Source: Verrucomicrobiaceae bacterium (GTDB lineage Bacteria > Verrucomicrobiota > Verrucomicrobiia > Verrucomicrobiales > Akkermansiaceae). From it: a DNA stretch of 64,000 nucleotides. The notes below the pieces were generated by a model. The model ran no database searches. It was not told the origin of the DNA and saw only the letters and a list, made by a program, of their open reading frames with translations. The position numbers and the translations under genes are program-made. Positions 1-7,788 of the stretch are shown here, piece by piece (positions within the stretch are counted from its first letter, which is position 1; the number at the start of each line of letters is the position of its first letter). The stretch is taken from assembly GCA_027484055.1 (NCBI GenBank), contig JAIXQH010000020.1:1-64000 (forward strand), read 5' to 3'.

Positions 1-7
1 GGGCGGG

Positions 8-80
8 CCAGCTCGGGAAATTGCGCCAATCGGCAGGCTGGCGCGGCGGGGGCTGTTAGTTTTTAGATTTCCCGAGCTGG
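8..80. repeat. Nested inverted repeat downstream of gatA
   Basis: Bases 8-21 are the exact reverse complement of bases 67-80 (14 bp, core CTCGGGAAAT). The 45-base loop holds a second perfect 6-bp pair, GCGCCA with TGGCGC. It lies beyond the 3' end of gatA and could be a terminator for gatA, for a gene outside the window, or for both. The T-rich run after the inner hairpin fits a terminator only loosely. No gene is seen in 1-190. Confidence 0.5.
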
Positions 81-190
81 CGGTAGATTGGGAGTTCATT
101 TGCGCGCAAATTCGTCGCTGACCGATGCCGTAAGCTCGCCACCTATCGCCGGCCCGAAGAAACTCGACGCCCCGGCCCGCCTGCATCGCC

Positions 191-1612
191 TCATTCTCCG
201 CCATCGAACCCTTCCGCGACCTTGGCGATTTGCAGCAGCTTGGCCTCGCCGAGGTGGGGAGCGAGGATTTGGAGACCTACGGGGAGCTGGGAACCGCCGT
301 CGTAGTCGGTGTGGCCGCAGGGAATGGAGATGCCGGGGATGCCGGCGAGGTTGGCGGCGAGGGTGAAGATGTCGGAAAGGTATTCTTGGAGAGGATCACC
401 GGAAATACTGCCGATTTTCCGCGCGGGCGTGGGGGCGACGGGGGAAAGGATGGCATCGACCTGCTGGAAGGCGGTCTCGAAGTCGCGGCGAATGAGAGTG
501 CGGACTTTCTGGGCACGGCTGTAGTAGGCGTCGTAGTAACCCGAGGAGAGCACATAGGTGCCGAGGATGATGCGGCGCTTGACCTCTGGGCCGAAGCCTT
601 CTTCACGAGACTTTTTGTAGAGATCTAGGATGTCGCTCGGCTGGGCGGCGCGATGGCCGTAGCGGATGCCGTCGAAGCGGGAGAGATTTGACGAGGCTTC
701 AGCCGGGGCGATGACGTAGTAGGTGGCGACGGCGTGCTCGGTGTGAGGGAGGGAAATTTCGACAATTTCCGCGCCTTGGGCGGCGAGGTGCTGGATGGCG
801 GCTTCGACGTTTTTGCGGACGCCGGGGTGGATGCCCTCGCCGAAGTATTCTTTGGGGATGCCAAGCTTGAGGCCTTTGACGCCGTCGTGGAGACCGGAGA
901 GGAAATCGGGGACCGGGGCGTCGAGGCAGGTCGAGTCGAGTGGGTCATTTCCTGAAATCGCTTGGAGGAGCAGGGCGGCATCTTCCACGGTCTGGGTGAG
1001 TGGGCCGATCTGGTCGAGCGAGGAGGCGAAGGCAACGAGGCCGTAGCGAGAAACTCGGCCGTAGGACGGCTTGAGGCCGACGACGCCGCAGTGCGAGGCG
1101 GGTTGGCGGATGGAGCCACCGGTGTCAGAACCGAGCGCGGCGATGGCAGTGAGATCGGCGACGGCAGCAGCGGAACCACCGGAGGAGCCGCCGGGAATGC
1201 GGGCGGGGTCGCGAGGATTCCGCGTGATCTGGAGGGCGGAATTTTCGGTGGCAGAGCCCATGGCGAACTCGTCCATGTTCATGCGGCCAAAGGGAATGGC
1301 CCCGGCGGCGCGGAGCTTGCGGATGACGGTGGCGTCGTAGGGGGAGATGAAATTTTCGAGAAATTTCGAGCCGCAGGTGCAGGGCTGGCCGAGCACGTTG
1401 ATATTGTCCTTGATGGCGATGGGAATGCCGCCGAGCGGTAGGCTGAGGTCCGCAGTGGCGGCCTCGGCGAGGGCGGACTGGAGATCGTAGGAAAGGTAGG
1501 CACCGGTCTGGCCGTGGTCGCGGGTGGTGATGTCTGCCGCGAGTTTCTCAAGGATAGCGGCGGGCGTGGTGTCTCCGGCAAGGAGTTGCTGGCGGAGTGA
1601 GGTGAGGGTCAT
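191..1612 (-). CDS. gatA: Aspartyl/glutamyl-tRNA amidotransferase subunit A
   Basis: GatA is the amidase subunit of GatCAB, which converts misacylated Glu-tRNA(Gln) or Asp-tRNA(Asn) into the correct amide form in the cytoplasm. The amidase-signature catalytic set is complete: the lysine in IAIKDN near residue 68, the cis-serine in GGSSGGSA near 143, and the nucleophilic serine in GSDTGGSIR near 167. Length of about 473 residues is normal. It follows gatC directly on the same strand. The ATG before TLTSLRQ is preferred by family length; a GTG at 1651 that overlaps the gatC stop would add 13 residues and couple translation. gatB is not in the window. Confidence 0.95.
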   Translation of the reverse strand: MTLTSLRQQLLAGDTTPAAILEKLAADITTRDHGQTGAYLSYDLQSALAEAATADLSLPLGGIPIAIKDNINVLGQPCTCGSKFLENFISPYDATVIRKLRAAGAIPFGRMNMDEFAMGSATENSALQITRNPRDPARIPGGSSGGSAAAVADLTAIAALGSDTGGSIRQPASHCGVVGLKPSYGRVSRYGLVAFASSLDQIGPLTQTVEDAALLLQAISGNDPLDSTCLDAPVPDFLSGLHDGVKGLKLGIPKEYFGEGIHPGVRKNVEAAIQHLAAQGAEIVEISLPHTEHAVATYYVIAPAEASSNLSRFDGIRYGHRAAQPSDILDLYKKSREEGFGPEVKRRIILGTYVLSSGYYDAYYSRAQKVRTLIRRDFETAFQQVDAILSPVAPTPARKIGSISGDPLQEYLSDIFTLAANLAGIPGISIPCGHTDYDGGSQLPVGLQILAPHLGEAKLLQIAKVAEGFDGGE

Positions 1613-1647
1613 GGACACGGATGGGAGAGTTAAAATTTCAGATTTTT

Positions 1648-1941
1648 TCACGCGTCGGTGACGACTTTGGGGACGCGGACTTGGCCTTGGGCTTGATCGG
1701 GCGCGTTTTGGAGCATGGCCTGCTGGGTGAGGCTTTCGTGCGGGATGTCGGCGCGTAATTTACCGAAGACGCCTTGTGAATCGGCCGCAGAGTGGATGCC
1801 GCCAAGGTCGAGCTTGGAGAGCGCCTCGACGTGGCCGAGGATGCTTTCGAGCTGAGGCTGGAAGGTGGCGACTTCCGCATCGGTGAGTTCGAGGCGGGCG
1901 AGATTGGCGACGTAGCGGACGTCGATGTGGCTGTGCGACAT
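1648..1941 (-). CDS. gatC: Aspartyl/glutamyl-tRNA amidotransferase subunit C
   Basis: Small GatC subunit, 97 residues, which wraps around GatA and stabilises the GatCAB complex. The N-terminal [14 protein letters not shown] motif and the mid-protein segment [14 protein letters not shown] are characteristic. The C-terminus VPKVVTDA is the usual GatC ending. The start at MSHSHID was chosen because the 12 residues upstream do not look like the family. It is first in a gatC-gatA operon; its stop overlaps a possible GTG start of gatA. Confidence 0.93.
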   Translation of the reverse strand: MSHSHIDVRYVANLARLELTDAEVATFQPQLESILGHVEALSKLDLGGIHSAADSQGVFGKLRADIPHESLTQQAMLQNAPDQAQGQVRVPKVVTDA

Positions 1942-2086
1942 GGGCGGGAGCGTCAGGAATGCACGGGAGTTTTCCAAGTGCCAAGTGTGGCGAGTGGGAA
2001 AAGACGTCTTGCTGCTGCGCCCTCCCGTATTGTCGGGATGGGAGATCGCTGGTCATTCCTAAAGTTGCCGCCAGAATCCGGCCCCC

Positions 2087-2959
2087 ATGAGCCGCCATTT
2101 CCGATCTCTTATCTCTTGTTTCGTGCTTGCTTGCACGGGTCCGCTGAATGCTGAAACGCCCGCAAGCGAGTCATGGCCGTTTTTCCCATTCGACAACGGA
2201 GTCGGTCGTGGAGTCTGGCCCGCGAGCCAACAGGCGGAAGCGGTGAAAAAGTTGGGCTACGATGGCATCCACTACAATTACACCAATCCCAAGGACTTTA
2301 CCGGGAAGATCGCTGCCTGCAAAAGCGCCGGGGTGCCGATCAAAGCGATGTACATTTACACCTTCGTGGACAAGCCAGGCGCCAGTTATGACCCCGGCAT
2401 CCCAGAGGTGATTAAAATGCTCGCTGGGTCCGAGACGATGATCTGGATGACCTTGCGCGAGGGAAAACGCGGTCAGCAAGACGCCCAAGCTGCAGCCGTG
2501 GTGAAGGAAATCGCTGGGATGGCCGCTGCTTCTGGGCTGAAAGTTTCCCTCTACCCGCACGCCGGATTTTACGTCGCAACGGCGGAAGATGCGGTGAGGA
2601 TCGCGAAGGTCGATGGCCTGCCAAATGTGGGCGTCACAATCAATCTTTGCCACGAGCTGTTCGCAGGAAATAGTGAACGTCTCGCGGAAGTCGTAAAAAC
2701 GGCGGCACCGCTGTTGACGCTCGTCTCCATCAACGGAGCCTCGCCGATTCCTAATAAGGGACCGAAGGCTTGGGACACGCTACCGCTGGGATCCGGCAGC
2801 TTCGACACCAAGGCCTTTCTGAAGCTCGTCTATGACAGCGGCTACCGTGGCCCGATCGGGCATCAATTTTACGCCGTGAAGGGCGAGGATATGGACAAGC
2901 TGAGCAGCGCGATTCATGCGTGGCAGGAGATCAAACCGGCCATCTTGGGGCGGAAGTAG
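2087..2959 (+). CDS. Secreted sugar phosphate isomerase/epimerase-like TIM barrel
   Basis: 290-residue protein with a signal peptide (about residues 1-22, ending LNAETPAS). The mature part has the xylose-isomerase-like TIM-barrel pattern of the sugar phosphate isomerase/epimerase superfamily: KLGYDGIHYNY early, SLYPHAGFYVATAEDAV in the middle, and VGVTINLCHELFAGN, where metal-binding His and Glu residues usually sit. The substrate is unknown. Exported members are common in Verrucomicrobia and Planctomycetes and are thought to act on sugars or oxidised sugars in the periplasm (inference). It is transcribed away from gatC and convergent with the next TPR gene. Confidence 0.8.
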   Translation: MSRHFRSLISCFVLACTGPLNAETPASESWPFFPFDNGVGRGVWPASQQAEAVKKLGYDGIHYNYTNPKDFTGKIAACKSAGVPIKAMYIYTFVDKPGASYDPGIPEVIKMLAGSETMIWMTLREGKRGQQDAQAAAVVKEIAGMAAASGLKVSLYPHAGFYVATAEDAVRIAKVDGLPNVGVTINLCHELFAGNSERLAEVVKTAAPLLTLVSINGASPIPNKGPKAWDTLPLGSGSFDTKAFLKLVYDSGYRGPIGHQFYAVKGEDMDKLSSAIHAWQEIKPAILGRK

Positions 2960-2971
2960 GCAGAAGCGGGC

Positions 2972-4720
2972 CTAGGAAGCGCGAAGTGCCTCGATCTGCT
3001 TGGCGACCTTTTCCGCTTCAACGGGTAGCTTGGCTTTTTCGTAGGCATCCTTCAGTCCCACCAGAGTCTGCATGTCGTTGGGAAATGCACTCAACGCGCG
3101 CTGGTAAGATTCCACGGCCTCTGCGGGATTATCGACGCTGAGGTAAAACTCCGCGACATGGCGGTAGATGGGGGTGAGGATGACGGGTGGAAACATCATG
3201 CCGTCCGGGATTTGACGCTCTGCTGCGGAGGCAAACCAGTTGTAGGCGGTGCCTCTCCGCTCCTTCGGTCCAGCGAGTGCGAGCCGGGCACGGAGATCAC
3301 TGGCAAGGATGCTGAGGGCACGGAAGGATCGATTCCACGGAGAAAATTCGCCCGTGAGAGAGGCGGCTTTACGCGTTTTCGCCATTTCATCCCCATGGTG
3401 ACTGAGGGCGGCTAGGACCGCTTGAGCTTGTTCGAGATCACCGCCTTCGATGAGGCGTAGGGTGTCGAGAGCGAAGATGACCCCACCAGTCCACCAATCA
3501 GCGAGGGAGGCGGCATTCGCATTCTTTCCGACGGCCGTTGCGGGGAGTGTTTTCAAGGCCTTCTCCGCATCGCCAGGTCCACCTTGATTGAGCAAAAGTC
3601 GCGCAGGGAGTGTTTTCACATCCCACTGGAGCGCTTGGTTACCAGGTGAATTGAGCCGCTCCGGAGGCACCGAAATGGGTAGCAGTGCCAATGCCGCCGT
3701 GTAGGCGGCGGTGGCGTCCCCTTTACTGGCAAGCGCGACGATGCGGTAGGTCTCGGACCTGACCCAGCCGGGGCAGTCGGCAACAGTGGCTTTATTTTCC
3801 GCCATCCAACTTTGATAGGCGAAAGCGGCTTGGCTAAATGACTCGACGGCTAAGGCGTGGTGGCCACAGCGCCACTCATAGTGACCGAGTAAGTGGAGAT
3901 AGGGTGGGTAAGCCGGAGACATGTTGCACAACTTGCGGGCGAGTTCGAGGGAGGGGGAGAGATCCGGAGCCTCCGCCCGGATCGAGAGCAGCGCGTGCAA
4001 CGGGAGCGAGCTGGTGGGATACTTCTCGATGAGGTCGAGCAGGATTTTTTCCGAATCGATCTGCTCGGGCGTGGCACTTCCAAATTCGTCGTAACCACTC
4101 CGACTGAAAAGCGCGGTGAAAATCCGTGATTGGGCATCATTGGGGAATTCTGCGCTGACTTTACGGAACGCGTCAGCCCCGGCCGTGGGGCCTTTTTGGA
4201 TATATTTGACGAGGGCATAGCCGTAACCGCGTTCCAGAGGAGTGCCATTCCCCTTGTCGAGTAAATCGAGCAAACGCGACGCCGCAGCCGTGGAGGCACT
4301 GCCATTCTCGACTGAAGGCGTGAGTAGGCTCATGACCATGCCCCACTGGGCAAGCAGGCATTCCGGATCTTCCCTCATGGCAGCTGCGAAGTGACGACTG
4401 GCCTCAAAATCCCACCCGCCATGGAGGTGATTGAGTCCTTGATTGACATGCGCTTGGACTCGCTCTGAGGAACTGGTGACCGCGATTAAGACCCCATTCG
4501 GAAAATTGAACATGCGCGGTTCACCAAGCGCTTTGACCGAGGGAGGGATGGACATCTCTACAGCGGGGTCAAGTGGTAGATGGCTCCTGGTTTGATCCTC
4601 CACCGGGGTGACTTCGACCTTCGTCGAGCCTTGGACGATTTTTGTTTTCACCTCAGGTGCCTGTTGCCCGGAGATGAAGGCGCAGGTGCAAATCCATGCG
4701 GTGATCAACCTTTTATTCAT
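2972..4720 (-). CDS. Secreted TPR-repeat protein
   Basis: About 582 residues from the start MNKRLITAW, which gives a clean signal peptide (LITAWICTCAFISG). The ORF extends 13 codons further upstream without a signal-like start. Helical repeat pairs of TPR type run through the protein, clearest near the N-terminus (VNQGLNHLHGGWDFEASRHF) and near the C-terminus (AEFYLSVDNPAEAVESYQRA). Proteins of this layout are frequent in PVC bacteria and probably scaffold other envelope proteins. No catalytic domain is visible. Its 3' end almost meets the preceding plus-strand gene. Confidence 0.7.
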   Translation of the reverse strand: MNKRLITAWICTCAFISGQQAPEVKTKIVQGSTKVEVTPVEDQTRSHLPLDPAVEMSIPPSVKALGEPRMFNFPNGVLIAVTSSSERVQAHVNQGLNHLHGGWDFEASRHFAAAMREDPECLLAQWGMVMSLLTPSVENGSASTAAASRLLDLLDKGNGTPLERGYGYALVKYIQKGPTAGADAFRKVSAEFPNDAQSRIFTALFSRSGYDEFGSATPEQIDSEKILLDLIEKYPTSSLPLHALLSIRAEAPDLSPSLELARKLCNMSPAYPPYLHLLGHYEWRCGHHALAVESFSQAAFAYQSWMAENKATVADCPGWVRSETYRIVALASKGDATAAYTAALALLPISVPPERLNSPGNQALQWDVKTLPARLLLNQGGPGDAEKALKTLPATAVGKNANAASLADWWTGGVIFALDTLRLIEGGDLEQAQAVLAALSHHGDEMAKTRKAASLTGEFSPWNRSFRALSILASDLRARLALAGPKERRGTAYNWFASAAERQIPDGMMFPPVILTPIYRHVAEFYLSVDNPAEAVESYQRALSAFPNDMQTLVGLKDAYEKAKLPVEAEKVAKQIEALRAS

Positions 4721-4803
4721 GTCGGAGGATGGCCATGTGCGGAGGTCATCTCCAAGCAAAATGACGCTGGTATGCGTGGGAGAAGCCCGCTTAGTCTCTG
4801 GCC

Positions 4804-5607
4804 ATGAAGCTCGGAGTCATCGGATGTGGAAAAATGGGCACGGCACTCATCCAGGGCGCATTGCGTGCTGGAGTCGTAAACGCGGCAGAGGTGTTCGGGT
4901 GCGATCCCTACGAGAAGTCACGCGCCGATTTTGCCAGCGCCACCGGAGCACGCGTGTCCACGGAAATTTCCGATTTGGCGTCTCAGTGCGAGGTGATCCT
5001 TCTTTGCACAAAACCGCTAGATGCACCCGCCGCCCTGAAACAGGCAGCCCTCGCCGCAGCGGGCGCACCACGACTGGTCATCTCCATCGCCGCCGGACTC
5101 ACGCTCGAGGCTCTGGAAGCGGCGGCCAGTGAGAATTTCCGCCTCATCCGGGCCATGCCAAACACTCCTGCACTCGTCGGACATGGCGCTGCGGGCTTTT
5201 GCCTTGGCAGTCGAGCGACCTCGGAGGACGGCCAAATCGCCAAGTCCCTCCTCGGTGCCGTGGGCCTAGCGCTCGAGTTTCCAGAACGCTTAATGGATGC
5301 CGTCACGGGTCTTTCAGGCAGTGGTCCGGCTTATATCTACCTCATCATCGAAGCCCTCGCCGACGGTGGCGTGCAGGCAGGGATCCCACGAGCAGACGCG
5401 CTCCGCCTAGCCGCACAGACGGTGTTCGGCTCAGCGGCGATGGTCCTCGAAACGGGAGATCACCCCGCCGTCCTGAAAGACATGGTCACCTCCCCTGGCG
5501 GCACCACCATCGCTGGACTTGCCACGCTCGAACGCCACGGCCTCCGTTCCGCACTCATCGATGCTGTAAGCGCGGCCACCCAGCGTGCAGCCGAACTTGG
5601 AAAGTGA
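4804..5607 (+). CDS. proC: Pyrroline-5-carboxylate reductase
   Basis: Catalyses the last step of proline synthesis, reducing 1-pyrroline-5-carboxylate with NAD(P)H in the cytoplasm. The 267 residues fit the family. The N-terminal Rossmann motif GVIGCGKMGTALI binds the nucleotide. RAMPNTPALVGHGAAGF is the usual loop at the domain border. The C-terminal helical dimerisation domain carries the ProC signature VTGLSGSGPAYIY and VTSPGGTTIAGL. The next gene, a BamD-like lipoprotein, begins 35 bases downstream on the same strand, so the two may be co-transcribed. Confidence 0.96.
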   Translation: MKLGVIGCGKMGTALIQGALRAGVVNAAEVFGCDPYEKSRADFASATGARVSTEISDLASQCEVILLCTKPLDAPAALKQAALAAAGAPRLVISIAAGLTLEALEAAASENFRLIRAMPNTPALVGHGAAGFCLGSRATSEDGQIAKSLLGAVGLALEFPERLMDAVTGLSGSGPAYIYLIIEALADGGVQAGIPRADALRLAAQTVFGSAAMVLETGDHPAVLKDMVTSPGGTTIAGLATLERHGLRSALIDAVSAATQRAAELGK

Positions 5608-5642
5608 ACGATTTTGGACTTCCCCCGCACTTCACGCAACTT

Positions 5643-6590
5643 ATGATTCGCTACATGATCCCTCGGTTTACCGCTTTCGTGATACTCGCCGTATCTGCCT
5701 TTTGCCTCACTTCCTGCGGAACTGATACAGACCTCCCGATCATGGCGGGGAATACCACAGAGGCCTCGATCAAGGGCGAGGAGCTTTTCAAAAAAGCGAA
5801 AAAAGCTGATGAAGCCGGGAAAACCAGTTCCGCCATCAAACTCTACGATCAAACCGCCACGCGCTACCCCTTCGCTCCCTCTGCGGGTCAAGCGCGTTAC
5901 CGCCAAGCTCAGTTGCTTGAGCAAGACGGAAAAATCTTAGACGCTTTCGAGGCCTATGACCAATTCCTCGCAAGGTTCCCAGGCAGCAACCTCTACACCA
6001 CCGCCCTCAGCCGCCAAGTGGCCATGGCCCAATCCGCCGCAGACGGGGACCTGAAATCCAGCTTACTCGGATTCAAAACCAAGCTCTCCCTCGACAAAAC
6101 CGTGGAAATGCTCGGTAAAGTTCGCGACCAAGCCCCAAAATCCGCAGCCGCTGCCAATGCCCAATATACCATCGGCCAGCTCAACGAAGCCAAGAAAAAG
6201 CCCAAAGAAGCCATCGCGGCCTATCGCCAACTGGTCAAAGATCTACCCGGCAGCCCACAAGCGCCTGAAGCTCTGTTCCGGATCGGGAAAATCCTTATCC
6301 AAGAGGCAGACACCGGAAATCAAAACCAAGCGAACATCGACCTCGCCCTCGAAGCCTTCAACGACTACCTCATCCAATACCCCGGCCACTCGCGAAATGC
6401 GGAAGCCAGAGCCCTTACCGCAAGCCTCAGTGTCCGCGACGATCAACGCTCATTCGACATCGCCGAGTTCTACGCGAAAACAGGGAAAACGGAATCCGCC
6501 AAGGTTTACTACCGTGAAGTCATCAAACACACGAAGTCTGGCCCCCTGCACGACAAGGCCTTCGCGAGGCTCAAAAAACTCGGTGAGTGA
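5643..6590 (+). CDS. BamD-like outer-membrane lipoprotein with TPR repeats
   Basis: 315 residues. The N-terminus is a lipoprotein signal with lipobox LTSC followed by GTD, so the mature protein is lipid-anchored. The remainder is made of TPR-like helical pairs (KTSSAIKLYDQTATRYPFAP, KILDAFEAYDQFLARFPGS, KEAIAAYRQLVKDLPGS), the pattern of BamD/YfiO and YbgF/CpoB proteins of outer-membrane assembly. The ATG at 5643 was chosen because it gives the signal sequence; open frame upstream overlaps proC. An LptE-like lipoprotein follows 21 bases later, so the pair forms a small envelope-biogenesis operon. Confidence 0.78.
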   Translation: MIRYMIPRFTAFVILAVSAFCLTSCGTDTDLPIMAGNTTEASIKGEELFKKAKKADEAGKTSSAIKLYDQTATRYPFAPSAGQARYRQAQLLEQDGKILDAFEAYDQFLARFPGSNLYTTALSRQVAMAQSAADGDLKSSLLGFKTKLSLDKTVEMLGKVRDQAPKSAAAANAQYTIGQLNEAKKKPKEAIAAYRQLVKDLPGSPQAPEALFRIGKILIQEADTGNQNQANIDLALEAFNDYLIQYPGHSRNAEARALTASLSVRDDQRSFDIAEFYAKTGKTESAKVYYREVIKHTKSGPLHDKAFARLKKLGE

Positions 6591-6611
6591 TCCCAACCCA
6601 CCTCCCGACCT

Positions 6612-7118
6612 ATGAAATTTTTCCTCTTCCTCCTCCCAGCCGCTTTTTCCATTTCGTGTGTCGGCTACCATCTAGGCAGCGCGAAACCGACCGCCATGCG
6701 TGGGATCCGCACCATCGCAGTGCCCATGTTTTCAAACGCGACCTTACACCCGCGTGCCGAAGCCATCGCGACCTCCGCCGTGACGAGCGCCTTCCTGCAA
6801 GACGGAACCTATCGCATTATGGACGCCGACCACGCTGACGCTCGCCTCGAAGGCACCGTGCAAAGCATCGCCTACACCCCCATCCGCGGTGCCCGGTTCG
6901 ACACCCTCTTGCCAGAAGAACTCTCCAACACTGTCACGCTCAGATGGACACTGCGGGATGCTCGGGACCCCACCAAGCTTCTGGCTTCTGGCACCTCCAC
7001 CGGCTCCAGCCAGCTTTTCGCCTCCTCCAACCTTCAAACCGCTCGTAATAGCGCTCTCCCAGAAGCACTCGAACGCGCCGGCGAAGCACTCGTTTCCCGC
7101 CTCTCAAACGGCTTCTAA
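6612..7118 (+). CDS. lptE: LptE-like LPS-assembly lipoprotein
   Basis: 168 residues with a lipoprotein signal ending SISC at about residue 16. The mature protein starts VGYHLG and continues with RGIRTIAVPMFSNATLHPRAE, then YRIMDADHADARLEGTV, the conserved layout of the LptE family, which plugs LptD in the outer membrane and helps place lipopolysaccharide on the cell surface. It sits directly after the BamD-like lipoprotein. Gene symbol assigned by family resemblance; sequence conservation in LptE is weak, so a related DUF is possible. Confidence 0.75.
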   Translation: MKFFLFLLPAAFSISCVGYHLGSAKPTAMRGIRTIAVPMFSNATLHPRAEAIATSAVTSAFLQDGTYRIMDADHADARLEGTVQSIAYTPIRGARFDTLLPEELSNTVTLRWTLRDARDPTKLLASGTSTGSSQLFASSNLQTARNSALPEALERAGEALVSRLSNGF

Positions 7119-7150
7119 ATCGAGCCCACCGAGCCGATTCTACTCTTTAC

Positions 7151-7185
7151 TTGAAAAGATACCACTAGGTCGGTATGAGACCTAC
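7151..7185 (+). promoter_or_regulatory. Promoter with embedded TetR-type operator, probably leaderless
   Basis: TTGAAA (7151-7156) and TATGAG (7174-7179) are 17 bases apart, the optimal sigma-70 spacing. Between and across them lies an 18-bp inverted repeat with arms ATACC (7159-7163) and GGTAT (7172-7176). The ATG of the TetR gene at 7186 falls about seven bases after the -10 box, so transcription may begin at or next to the start codon. This suggests self-repression and a leaderless message (inference). Confidence 0.5.
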
Positions 7186-7788
7186 ATGACGCCACGCAAG
7201 AAACAGCCGCAGCAGACTCGCCAAGCCATTTTGGATGCAGCGGGTATCGGATTTTCACTCAAAGGCTACTCCGCCACCGGCCTAGGCGGTATCGTCACCG
7301 CAGCAAACCTTACCAAAGGCGCACTATTTCACCATTTCCCTGATAAATGCGCCCTAGCTACTGCATGGATCACCGAACACCTCGGCGCAGGCATCCACAC
7401 CCAGTGGGTCAGCCCACTTAGCGCCGTTTCATCGCTCAATGCCTTTCGCACCCTCTGCCAAAATTGCGCCAAGGATCTCAGCGTGAGTGACTCGACCTCC
7501 TCCCTCGTCGCCCTTACCGCCGAAGTCGCCGCCCATGACCCGCGGCTCTGCGCCGCTCTCGACGGAGTCTATCAATCTTGGAAATCCGCAGTCAGCGAGC
7601 GACTTGAGCATGGGAAATCCGCCGGCTGGATTCACCGATCAATCAAGCCAGATGTGGAAGCCGCATTCATCGTCTCCTCATTTTCTGGCTTCACCGTTGC
7701 CTTGAAGTTATCCCCCACCCCACAGACCCGGACGACATTTCTCACAGCGCTCGAAGGCTACTTAGAAACACTCCGCGCCGACAGCTAA
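7186..7788 (+). CDS. TetR-family transcriptional regulator
   Basis: 200 residues. The N-terminal TetR helix-turn-helix is clear: RQAILDAAGIGFSLKGYSAT, then GIVTAANLTKGALFHHFPDK with the family's G-x-FHHF-x-K ending. The C-terminal ligand domain shows the TetR_C pattern of AcuR/NemR-type regulators, including LTAEVAAHDP and an RLEHGKSAGWI segment. The effector is unknown. The start at 7186 was preferred over upstream in-frame codons because the preceding bases hold a promoter-like pair and operator-like palindrome. It is convergent with the nuclease gene, whose stop lies in the very next bases; no obvious target gene is next to it, so it may mainly regulate itself or distant genes. Confidence 0.88.
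   Translation: MTPRKKQPQQTRQAILDAAGIGFSLKGYSATGLGGIVTAANLTKGALFHHFPDKCALATAWITEHLGAGIHTQWVSPLSAVSSLNAFRTLCQNCAKDLSVSDSTSSLVALTAEVAAHDPRLCAALDGVYQSWKSAVSERLEHGKSAGWIHRSIKPDVEAAFIVSSFSGFTVALKLSPTPQTRTTFLTALEGYLETLRADS

Noticed and set aside
5199-5642. N-terminal extension of the BamD-like gene inside proC
   Set aside because: The open frame overlaps proC in another frame and is Arg-rich nonsense; the lipoprotein signal begins at 5643.
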